Made by a program: the position numbers and the translations under genes
Origin: Elioraea rosea
Lineage (GTDB): Bacteria; Pseudomonadota; Alphaproteobacteria; Acetobacterales; Acetobacteraceae
Reading direction: 5' to 3'
NCBI RefSeq assembly: GCF_007644105.1
Contig: NZ_VFAC01000029.1
Span: forward strand, 1 to 52,545
Length of the DNA: 52,545 bases
Notes under the pieces: model-generated
Databases searched by the model: none
What the model was told of the DNA's origin: nothing
The model's input: only the letters and a program-made list of their open reading frames with translations
Shown: one piece after another, positions 16,652-23,953 of the stretch
Layout of the letters: the number at the start of each line of letters is the position of its first letter
Numbering within the stretch: the stretch's first letter is position 1

Positions 16652-17184
16652 GATCGCCGCGGCAACATCCGCCACAGAAGCCCGTCGCGCAGCACGAAGT
16701 GGTGCCAGAGCGCCGCCGCGACATGCACGGCGATCAGTGCGAGGAGAAGGTTCGCCGCTGTCTCGTGCACCTCTCCCCAGAGGCGCCCGCCCGGAATGGC
16801 GAAGGGCGGCTCGAGCGTCGCCGAGCCGAAGAGCACGCTCACACCGGGTCCCCGCGCCCACCGATCAGCGAGGCCGGAGAGCGGCACGACGAGCATGATC
16901 GCATAGACGGCGAGATGCATGCCCCGCGCGGCGAGCCCCATCAGCCCCGGTCCCACGTCGGGGCGTGGATTGGCCGCGCGCCAGAGGAGCCGTGCGAGCA
17001 CCGCCGCGACCACGGCGAGGCCGAGCGTCGCGTGCAGGTCGAGGCCCGCCGCGCGGGAAGCGCCGCGCGGCAGGTCCTCCATGGTTGCGCCAAGGATCCA
17101 GGCCCCGGCGATCACGACCGCCGTGCCCCAGTGCAGCGCCTGGCTGACGCCGCCGTAGCGTTCCGTCGTATCGCCGATGGCCAT
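16615..17184 (-). CDS. Cytochrome b561-family membrane protein
   Basis: The product is 189 residues from the ATG at 17184 (GGAGGC just upstream). Four hydrophobic helices are visible: near SQALHWGTAVVIAGAWILGA, DLHATLGLAVVAAVLARLLW, GMHLAVYAIMLVVPLSGLAD and ETAANLLLALIAVHVAAALW. Histidines in helices 1, 3 and 4 and a His pair at the end of helix 4 can ligate two b haems. These proteins pass electrons between the quinone pool and periplasmic acceptors such as superoxide. The gene follows a PepSY gene on the same strand by 14 bp. Confidence 0.88.
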   Translation of the reverse strand: MAIGDTTERYGGVSQALHWGTAVVIAGAWILGATMEDLPRGASRAAGLDLHATLGLAVVAAVLARLLWRAANPRPDVGPGLMGLAARGMHLAVYAIMLVVPLSGLADRWARGPGVSVLFGSATLEPPFAIPGGRLWGEVHETAANLLLALIAVHVAAALWHHFVLRDGLLWRMLPRRSQAEARSLPSAG

Positions 17185-17198
17185 AGGAGCCTCCCCGA

Positions 17199-17564
17199 TC
17201 AGCGCCGCTGCTGCTGGACCAGCGCGCCCGACTGCGCATCGACCAGAAGCTTCACCCGGCCGCCGGAGGCATCCAGCGCGTCGATCTCCCACAGGCCGCG
17301 CTCCCACTCCACCTCGTGCACGCCGCGGAAACCTGCCTGCTCGGCGATGCGGATCGCATCCGCCGCGCCGACGCGCGCATCGAGCACGGCCTGGTTCCGA
17401 TCGGCACGCTCGCGGTCGAGCCGCTCGCTGCGGCCATCGCGATCAGTCGCGCTCCGCTCTGCGCGCGGGCCGTCACCGGTCGGCACCTGGGTCTGCGCCA
17501 TCACGGGCGCGGCGAGAAGCAGGGCGGAGAGGCCGGCAGCACCAAGGGCCTTGGTAGGGGTCAT
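17199..17564 (-). CDS. Periplasmic PepSY-domain protein
   Basis: The product is 121 residues from the ATG at 17564. A signal peptide (MTPTKALGAAGLSALLLAAP, cleavage after VMAQ or nearby) is followed by a charged linker. Next comes a PepSY domain with DAIRIAEQAGFRGVHEVEWE and VKLLVDAQSGALVQQQ. PepSY domains are inhibitory or regulatory modules in the envelope. It is first in a unit with cytochrome b561 and divergent from a second PepSY gene that precedes a two-component system. Confidence 0.85.
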   Translation of the reverse strand: MTPTKALGAAGLSALLLAAPVMAQTQVPTGDGPRAERSATDRDGRSERLDRERADRNQAVLDARVGAADAIRIAEQAGFRGVHEVEWERGLWEIDALDASGGRVKLLVDAQSGALVQQQRR

Positions 17565-17700
17565 CGGTTGGTTCTCCTCGTTCGCGGCACGCCACCACGG
17601 CGCGCCGCATCGACGGGGCGGAGACTGCACCGGCACACCTGAACCGGCGCTGAGCCGGCCGTTCAGCCACCGTTCAGCGAGGCCGTGGCAGGCTCGCGCG

Positions 17701-18030
17701 ATGCCTCTTCCGCGCCGCCTCCTCGCCTTCGGGGCCCTGTTCGCCGCAGCGTCTCCCGCCGCCGCGCAGCCGCGGCGCGAGCGTGACCACGAGCGGGCGC
17801 GGGCAGCGCTCGAGAACGGTGAGATCCGCCCGCTGTCTGCGCTTCTCGCCGAGATCGAGGCGCGCTACGACGGCCGGGTGATCGAGACCGAGCTCGAACG
17901 CGATGACGGGCGCTGGATCTACGAGTTCAAGCTGCTGCCTCCCTCCGGCCGCATCTTCGAGCTCGAGGTCGATGCCGCGACCGGTGCGGTGATCGAGACG
18001 AAGGGCCCCGTGCGGCTGCGGGCGCGCTGA
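17701..18030 (+). CDS. Periplasmic PepSY-domain protein in two-component operon
   Basis: The product is 109 residues from the ATG at 17701. It has a signal peptide (MPLPRRLLAFGALFAAASPA, cleavage near AAAQP) and a PepSY domain with LSALLAEIEARYDGRVIETE and FELEVDAATGAVIETKGP. Its TGA overlaps the response-regulator ATG (TGATG), so the two are translationally coupled. The PepSY protein is a natural candidate for modulating the adjacent sensor kinase in the periplasm. Confidence 0.85.
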   Translation: MPLPRRLLAFGALFAAASPAAAQPRRERDHERARAALENGEIRPLSALLAEIEARYDGRVIETELERDDGRWIYEFKLLPPSGRIFELEVDAATGAVIETKGPVRLRAR

Positions 18031-18689
18031 TGCGCATCCTCGTCGTCGAGGACAACGACGCGCTCGCCGGGCAGCTCGAGGCCGCGCTCACAGAGGCGCA
18101 TTTCACGACCGACCGCGCCGGCGACGGCGAGGAGGGCCACCATCTCGGCGATACCGAGCCCTATGACGCCGTGGTGCTCGATCTCGGCCTGCCGCTGCTC
18201 GACGGGCTGTCGGTCCTGAAGCGCTGGCGCGAAGCGGGGCGCACGATGCCTGTGCTCGTGCTCACCGCCCGGGATGGGTGGACCGAGAAGGTCGCAGGGC
18301 TGAACGCGGGGGCGGACGACTATCTGGCGAAGCCCTTCGCGATGGGCGAGCTGATCGCGCGGCTGCACGCCCTGATCCGCCGCGCGCATGGGCTCGCGCG
18401 ACCCGAGATCGTGCTCGGGCGCCTGCGCATCGACACGGCCTCCGCGCGGGTCACGCTCGATGACCAGCCCGTGCGGCTCACCGCGCTCGAGTTCCGGCTC
18501 CTCTCCTTCCTCGCCCACCACGCCGGCGCCGTGGTCTCGAAGACGGAATTGACGGAGCATCTCTACGGGCAGGATTTCGACCGCGACAGCAACACGCTCG
18601 AGGTCATCGTCGGGCGGCTGAGGCGCAAGCTCGGCGAGGGCACGATCGAGACGGTGCGCGGCCGGGGCTACCGCATCGCGGGGGACTGA
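18030..18689 (+). CDS. OmpR/PhoP-type response regulator
   Basis: The product is 219 residues. The receiver domain (1-115) has the acidic pocket VVEDND, the phosphoacceptor Asp51 in VVLDLGLP and the lysine in YLAKPF. The C-terminal winged helix (about 125-218) ends with TLEVIVGRLRRKLGEGTIET and the wing RGRGYRI. It is coupled to the PepSY gene upstream and lies 8 bp from the sensor kinase gene, forming a PepSY-regulator-kinase operon. Confidence 0.95.
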   Translation: MRILVVEDNDALAGQLEAALTEAHFTTDRAGDGEEGHHLGDTEPYDAVVLDLGLPLLDGLSVLKRWREAGRTMPVLVLTARDGWTEKVAGLNAGADDYLAKPFAMGELIARLHALIRRAHGLARPEIVLGRLRIDTASARVTLDDQPVRLTALEFRLLSFLAHHAGAVVSKTELTEHLYGQDFDRDSNTLEVIVGRLRRKLGEGTIETVRGRGYRIAGD

Positions 18690-18697
18690 CCGCCGCG

Positions 18698-20020
18698 ATG
18701 CGCTCGCTCACCCTCCGCCTCGCGCTCCTCTCTTCCCTCTGGCTCACCCTCGGCCTCGGCGCGGCGGCCTGGTTCGTGACGCGGACGATGGCAGGAAGCG
18801 TGGAGGCGACGTTCGATGCGCGGCTCGTCGGGCTGCTCGATGCCGCGGTCGCGGGAACGGCGGTCGGCGAGGGCGGTGCGCCGGCGATGGCACGCCCGCC
18901 GGAGCTCGCCGCGCTCGAGCAGCCCTTCTCCGGCGCCTACTGGCAGATCACCGGGGCGGGTGGCCGCACCGCCACCTCCCGCTCCCTGTGGGACGAGCGC
19001 CTCGCCACGGCCCCGCTGCCGCCAGAGGGCGTAAGGGTGCGCGACGTGCCGGGGCCCCGCGACACGGCCCTCAGGCTCGCCGAGCGCGTCGTCGTTCCTG
19101 CAGGGAGCGACATGCCGCTCACCGTCTCCGTGGCGCTCGACCGCGCGCCGCTCGATGCCGAGACGCGGCGGCTCGCCCGCATCGTCGCCTCGCTCTTCGT
19201 CGTGCTCGGCCTCGGCCTTGCCGCTGCGCTGATCGCGCAGCTTCTCGCGGGTCTCGCGCCGTTGCGGCGCGCGCGCCGGGCGCTTGCGCGCGTGCGCGAG
19301 GGGAAGGCCGAACGCCTCGGCCTCGATGCGCCGAGCGAGATCGCCCCGCTGGTGAGCGAGATCGACGCGCTGATCGCCGCAAACCGCGCGACGGTCGAAC
19401 GCGCGCGCGCCCATCTCGGCAATCTCGCGCATGCGCTGAAGACGCCCATTGCCGTGCTGCGCAACGCCCTCGACGCGGCGAGCCCTGATGTCGCGACGGC
19501 GCGGGCGGAAGCGGCACGGCTCGAGCGGCTCGTTCAGCACCATCTCGCCCGCGCCCGGGCAGCGGCAGCGGGGGCGGAGACCGCCCGCGCGGCCGTGCCG
19601 CTCCGCGAGGCAGCGGACGAGGTCGCCTCCGCCCTGCGCCGGCTGTTTCCCGATCGATCTGTCAGCGTATCGGGCGGAGAGGGGGTGCGCGCGCGGATCG
19701 ACCGGCAGGATCTTGCCGAGCTTCTCGGCAATCTCGTCGAGAACGCGTGCAAATGGGCGCGCGGGCGCGTCTCCGTCACGCTCGCGCGCGGCGCGCCTGG
19801 CGAGGTCGTCGTCACGGTCGAGGATGACGGCCCGGGCCTCACGCCGGTGGAGGCAGAGGCTGCGATCGCGCGCGGCGTGCGGCTCGACGAGGCGGAGCCT
19901 GGAACGGGCCTTGGGCTCGCCATCGTCGCCGACCTCGCCGCGCTGCATGGCGGGGCGCTGTCGCTCGGGCGCTCGCCCCTCGGCGGGCTCGCCGCGCGGC
20001 TCAGCCTGCGGGGCGTCTGA
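18698..20020 (+). CDS. PhoQ-like membrane sensor histidine kinase
   Basis: The product is 440 residues. Transmembrane helices are at about 7-29 and 166-188 with a periplasmic sensor domain of about 135 residues between them, followed by a HAMP-like linker. The phosphoacceptor histidine is in LGNLAHALKTPIAVLRNAL. The ATP-binding domain has the N box NLVENACKWA, the G1 box DDGPGLTP and G2 GTGLGLAI. It should phosphorylate the regulator encoded just upstream. Its 3' end overlaps the convergent MFS gene by 20 bp. The stimulus is unknown; the nearby PepSY and cytochrome b561 genes hint at metal or redox sensing. Confidence 0.93.
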   Translation: MRSLTLRLALLSSLWLTLGLGAAAWFVTRTMAGSVEATFDARLVGLLDAAVAGTAVGEGGAPAMARPPELAALEQPFSGAYWQITGAGGRTATSRSLWDERLATAPLPPEGVRVRDVPGPRDTALRLAERVVVPAGSDMPLTVSVALDRAPLDAETRRLARIVASLFVVLGLGLAAALIAQLLAGLAPLRRARRALARVREGKAERLGLDAPSEIAPLVSEIDALIAANRATVERARAHLGNLAHALKTPIAVLRNALDAASPDVATARAEAARLERLVQHHLARARAAAAGAETARAAVPLREAADEVASALRRLFPDRSVSVSGGEGVRARIDRQDLAELLGNLVENACKWARGRVSVTLARGAPGEVVVTVEDDGPGLTPVEAEAAIARGVRLDEAEPGTGLGLAIVADLAALHGGALSLGRSPLGGLAARLSLRGV

Positions 20021-21179
20021 CGCCCATCGCGTCGAGCCGCCCCATCGCCGCCGCGCCGAGGATGGGGCCGATGGCGAGCGCGGCGAGCGCGAACGGCCAG
20101 CCGGCGAGGCCGGCGAACCAGGGAAGCAGCTGCACGGTGAGCGCGGAGAGGGCGAAGCCGAGCGCGGTCTGCAGCGCCATCAGGCTGCCCGCGCTCTCCG
20201 CCGGCGCGTTGTCGGCGACGAGGCTGGAGAACTGCGCCGAGTCGGCAACGATGGAGCTTCCCCAGACGACGAGCAGCGCCGCGACGATGACAGGCGCGCC
20301 GCCGAAGCCGATGGCCGAGGCGAGGCCCGCTGCGGCGGAGATCACCATCGCGCCACCGGCGATGCGGGCGCGGCCGATCCGGTCGGCGAACCATCCCGCC
20401 GGCACGCAGGCCAGCCCGCCGAGCGTGATGGCGGCGAAGGCGACGGCTGCGCCGAACGCACGCGGGTTCGCCACCACCGCACCCGAGGACGCCGCGGCGA
20501 TGGCGGCCACCCAGGCCCAGAACGCATAGAGCTCCCACATGTGGCCGAAATAGCCGGCGAAGGCGAGGCGGATGCGACGGTCGCTCCACGCGAGCCCAAG
20601 CACGCCGAGGCGGAGCCTCGCCGCGCGGCGGTGGAACGGGCCGAGGCCAACGCCGAACACGAGCGCGGCGGCGAGAAGCGCCAAGGCCGAGGTCGCGACG
20701 ATGGTCGCGCGCCAGTCGGGCCCGCCTGTCAGCACGACGAGATGCGGCAGGCCCGAGCCGAGCGTGACGGCGCCCACGAGGAAGCCGGTGATCAGCCCGC
20801 GCCGCGCTTCGCTCCACCCCACGGCGATCTTGAGCCCGACGGGATAGACGCCGGCGAGCCCCGCGCCGACGATAAAGCGCGAGGCGAGCGCGGCCCACCC
20901 TTCCGGGTGAAGAACGAGCAGCCCAGCATTCGCGCCGGCGGCGACGACGGCGGATGCGGCGAACACGACGCGCGGATCGCGTCGGTCGGGCAATCCTGTG
21001 GCGGCAAGCGAAAGCGCGCCGGCGACGAAGCCGAGCTGTGTCGCCGTCGTCAGCCCAGCGAGCGCGGCAAGCGTCGTGCCGTGCTCTGCGGCGAGGCCCG
21101 GCATCACCGCTGCGGCCGAGAACCAGAGCGAGAGGGCGAGAACGACGGCGACGACGAGAAGCGTGACCGCCCGCGCCAT
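20001..21179 (-). CDS. Major facilitator superfamily transporter
   Basis: The product is 392 residues from the ATG at 21179 (MARAVTLLVVAVVLALSLWF). About twelve hydrophobic helices are visible, with a central cytoplasmic break near ALVFGVGLGPFHRRAARLRL. The start was set where the first helix begins; the upstream part of the frame is arginine-rich and not conserved-looking. It is last in a three-gene unit with the AraC regulator and the 206-residue protein, 11 bp apart. The substrate cannot be inferred. Confidence 0.88.
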   Translation of the reverse strand: MARAVTLLVVAVVLALSLWFSAAAVMPGLAAEHGTTLAALAGLTTATQLGFVAGALSLAATGLPDRRDPRVVFAASAVVAAGANAGLLVLHPEGWAALASRFIVGAGLAGVYPVGLKIAVGWSEARRGLITGFLVGAVTLGSGLPHLVVLTGGPDWRATIVATSALALLAAALVFGVGLGPFHRRAARLRLGVLGLAWSDRRIRLAFAGYFGHMWELYAFWAWVAAIAAASSGAVVANPRAFGAAVAFAAITLGGLACVPAGWFADRIGRARIAGGAMVISAAAGLASAIGFGGAPVIVAALLVVWGSSIVADSAQFSSLVADNAPAESAGSLMALQTALGFALSALTVQLLPWFAGLAGWPFALAALAIGPILGAAAMGRLDAMGVRRPAG

Positions 21180-21190
21180 GCCGCCGACCC

Positions 21191-21811
21191 TCACGCGCCG
21201 AGATCGATTTCGGAAAGGATCTGTTCGAGGATGAACCGGTCGCGCCGCCCTTCCGCGCCGGACAGCGCCGCGTCGAGCGCGGGCGCATCGGTTGCCTCGA
21301 CGATGAGGAACCAATCGGGCGGGCGGTCGAGCGTCGTGCGGCCCGCCTTCTCGCGCGTGACGACCCCCGAGGCCGGCATGTCGGTGCGGCAGAGATGCGC
21401 GGCGACGATGCGCGGGGCCTGCAGCAGGCGATGCAGGAGCGCATCCGCCGGCCGCGCGTCGAGCCGAAGCGTCTCGATCCACCCTCCCGTGCCGTGACCG
21501 GTCCCTGCGGCGACATGGGCGAGCGCGCGCACGGTGTTGCGGAAGTTCGGGATGTTCGCCTGCGTCGCTTCCGTCGGCGCGTTCAGCCGCGCGGTGTAGT
21601 CATGCCCCGTCAGCACGTCGAGCGAGGCGACCTCGTAGATGGTGAAGAAGCGCTGCGCGGAATCGGGCGAGACCGCGCGGCGGCCACGGCGGAAGCCGGG
21701 GATGGCCACGCGCTCGGGCATGTGCTCGGCGATGTGCCAGGCATGGAACGCGGCAAGTCCTTCCGGCACCACATCGTTCCAGATCGCGACGACCGCTTCG
21801 CCCTGCCTCAT
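21191..21811 (-). CDS. Conserved unknown protein, possible ferredoxin-like (EthD/Dabb) fold
   Basis: The product is 206 residues. It begins MRQGEAVVAIWNDVVPEGLA, followed by AFHAWHIAEHMPERVAIPGF, a pattern typical of dimeric alpha/beta-barrel proteins. A second half with similar periodicity ends in DRPPDWFLIVEATDAPALDA. That suggests two tandem ferredoxin-like domains. The start overlaps the AraC stop (ATGA). It may handle the same small molecule that the AraC protein senses, but this is only inference from position. Confidence 0.65.
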   Translation of the reverse strand: MRQGEAVVAIWNDVVPEGLAAFHAWHIAEHMPERVAIPGFRRGRRAVSPDSAQRFFTIYEVASLDVLTGHDYTARLNAPTEATQANIPNFRNTVRALAHVAAGTGHGTGGWIETLRLDARPADALLHRLLQAPRIVAAHLCRTDMPASGVVTREKAGRTTLDRPPDWFLIVEATDAPALDAALSGAEGRRDRFILEQILSEIDLGA

Positions 21812-22713
21812 GCCGCATCCTCCCCGCGCTGGCGCGTCGCCTCGCCTGGCGTGATGCCGAAAGCGGCACGGAAGGCCGCGCCGAAGGCAGGCGCCGAGGC
21901 GTAGCCAACCTTCGCCGCCACCGCTCCGGGCGACATCCCTTCCGCGAGCAGGGCAGCCGCGCGCGTCAGGCGTGCCTCGCGCCGCCAGCGTGCGAGCCCC
22001 ATGCCTGTCTCTGCCGTGAAGTGGCGGTGCAGCGTGCGTTCGGAGGCGCCGGCGAAGGCAGCAAGTGCCGCGCCGTCGCGCGCGTCGGCCGGGTCTGCGA
22101 GCAGGGCGTTGGCGAGCTTCAGCGCGCGCGGGTCGCGCGGTGCGGCGAGGCCGAGCGGCAGGGCGCGGGCGCGGGCAATCTCGTCGGTCGCGAGCGCGGC
22201 AATGTGCCGGCCGCGACCGCGCTCGTCCCACTCGGTTCCTTCCTCGCAAGCGGCGAGGATGAGCGCGCGGAGGAGCTCGGACACGGCGATCACCGCTGGC
22301 GCGGGTGGGCCGGCGGCGGCGGCGTCCTCGCGCAGGAACAGCGCGCGCATCGCCACCGCGCCATCCATCGTCACCGCATGCGGCAGGTGCGCGGGGATCC
22401 AGAGCGCGCGGCCAGGCGGCACGACATAGAGCGTCGCGTCGGTCGCCACCCTCATCGTTCCGCGCGTCGCGTAGAGAAGCTGTGCGCGCGGGTGGTTGTG
22501 CCGCCCGGTGGCAAGCCCGTCGGGGTAGTCGAACGCGTAGCCCGTGAGCGGCCGCGACGCCGTCTCGTGCTCGAGCACCTCCTGCCGAGCAGGACGCCCC
22601 ACCCTCTCGGGTACCCGCTTCAGCGCGCCGGCAGCGCCGCCTTCGGCGCGCGAGGCGCGACGCGGCGAACCCGCGTGTCCGAAATGGAACATTCTTCGTC
22701 CGGACGTCGCCAT
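21808..22713 (-). CDS. AraC-family transcriptional regulator
   Basis: The product is 301 residues. The N-terminal part has a cupin-like sensor (GRHNHPRAQLLYATRGTMRV, then VVPPGRALWIPAHLPHAVTM). The C-terminal AraC DNA-binding domain has ASERTLHRHFTAETGMGLAR and VAAKVGYASAPAFGAAFRAA. The first 45 residues are not obviously conserved, so a later start is possible. It is divergent from the MFS gene at 22754 across 40 bp and is coupled to the 206-residue gene, so both are likely targets. Confidence 0.9.
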   Translation of the reverse strand: MATSGRRMFHFGHAGSPRRASRAEGGAAGALKRVPERVGRPARQEVLEHETASRPLTGYAFDYPDGLATGRHNHPRAQLLYATRGTMRVATDATLYVVPPGRALWIPAHLPHAVTMDGAVAMRALFLREDAAAAGPPAPAVIAVSELLRALILAACEEGTEWDERGRGRHIAALATDEIARARALPLGLAAPRDPRALKLANALLADPADARDGAALAAFAGASERTLHRHFTAETGMGLARWRREARLTRAAALLAEGMSPGAVAAKVGYASAPAFGAAFRAAFGITPGEATRQRGEDAA

Positions 22714-22753
22714 TCGGACAGGATAGGATGCGCCGGCTCACGAGGAAACGCCC

Positions 22754-23950
22754 ATGCATCCGGCCACGCGCACCATCGCCTTCGTCAACGCGCTGCACAC
22801 GCTCACCCACTACGCGCTGCTCATCCTGCCCACCGCCGTGCTCGGCATGGCGGGCGATCTCGGCGGGCTCGACTACGGCATGATCGTCGCGCTCGGCACG
22901 GCGATGTTCGCGATCTACGGCTTCGGCTCGCTTCCCGTCGGCTGGCTGGCGGACCGGTACGGCCAGGCGCAGATGCTTGCGGCGAACTACATCGGCGGCG
23001 GGCTTGCGCTGGTCGCCTGCGGGCTTGCCGTCACCCCAATCACCTTCGCCGTGGCGCTCGCCCTCGCCGGCGCCTTCTTCGCGATCTACCACCCCGTCGG
23101 CACGGCCATGCTTGTCGAGGCGGCGGGCGAGAGGGTCGGCCGCGCGATCGGGCTGAACGGGGTGTTCGGCAATCTCGGCGTCTCGCTCGCCCCGCTTCTC
23201 ACCGCCTTCCTCACCGCCTGGTTCGGCTGGCGCATCGCGTTCATCGCACCCGGCCTCGTCTGTGCAGCGATCGGGCTGTTCTACGTGTTCGGCCCGAAGG
23301 GCGACGCAAGCGCGACGAAGCGGCCCCAGGCCGTGTTCCCCGACATCCCGCGCTCGGTCGCGATCTGTGCCTTCATCGTGCTCACGCTGATCGCGGTGAC
23401 GAACGGGCTGATGTTCAACGCCGTCACCATCCTGCTGCCCAAGCTTCTCGACGAGCGCCTCGCGGGCGAGGCGGGAGCGCTCGGGCTGATCGGGCTCGTC
23501 GCCTTCGGCGTCTCTATCTGCGGCGCGGTCACGCAGTTCTCCGTCGGCCGGCTGGCCGATCGCGTCAGCCTGCGCGCGCTGTTCCTCGGGCTCGCCGCGC
23601 TACAGCTTCCGCTGATCCTCGCCGTGATCGGCGCCAAGGCGTGGATGACCGTGCCGTTCGCCGGGCTCCTGATCGCCTCGGTGTTCGGACAGGTGACGGT
23701 GAACGACGCGATGCTTGCCCGCACCGTGCCGCCGGCGCTGCGCTCCAAGGCCTATGCGGTGCGCTTCTTCGTCGGCTTCATCGGCGCGGCCGCAGCGGCG
23801 CCGCTCGTCGGCATCCTGCATGCCGAGACGGGCGACATGCAGGCCGTGCTGTGGGTGCTTGCCGCGACGGGAGCGCTGACGGCGGCCTTCGCGACCGCGT
23901 TTCCGAAGCTCACCACCTCCGCCGCGCCGCGCCCGGCACCCGCCGAGTAG
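22754..23950 (+). CDS. Major facilitator superfamily transporter, divergent from AraC gene
   Basis: The product is 398 residues with about twelve hydrophobic helices. It carries the MFS signature between helices 2 and 3 (GWLADRYGQAQ) and its echo in the second half (GRLADRVSLRA). The N-terminus RTIAFVNALHTLTHYALLIL resembles fosmidomycin-resistance-type or sugar-efflux MFS proteins. No substrate is assigned. It ends 3 bp before the convergent kinase gene. Confidence 0.88.
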   Translation: MHPATRTIAFVNALHTLTHYALLILPTAVLGMAGDLGGLDYGMIVALGTAMFAIYGFGSLPVGWLADRYGQAQMLAANYIGGGLALVACGLAVTPITFAVALALAGAFFAIYHPVGTAMLVEAAGERVGRAIGLNGVFGNLGVSLAPLLTAFLTAWFGWRIAFIAPGLVCAAIGLFYVFGPKGDASATKRPQAVFPDIPRSVAICAFIVLTLIAVTNGLMFNAVTILLPKLLDERLAGEAGALGLIGLVAFGVSICGAVTQFSVGRLADRVSLRALFLGLAALQLPLILAVIGAKAWMTVPFAGLLIASVFGQVTVNDAMLARTVPPALRSKAYAVRFFVGFIGAAAAAPLVGILHAETGDMQAVLWVLAATGALTAAFATAFPKLTTSAAPRPAPAE

Positions 23951-23953
23951 CGC

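Noticed and set aside
19534-21516. A 660-codon minus-strand ORF across the kinase and MFS genes
   Set aside because: It overlaps two convincing genes in other frames and is arginine/serine-rich with no domain.
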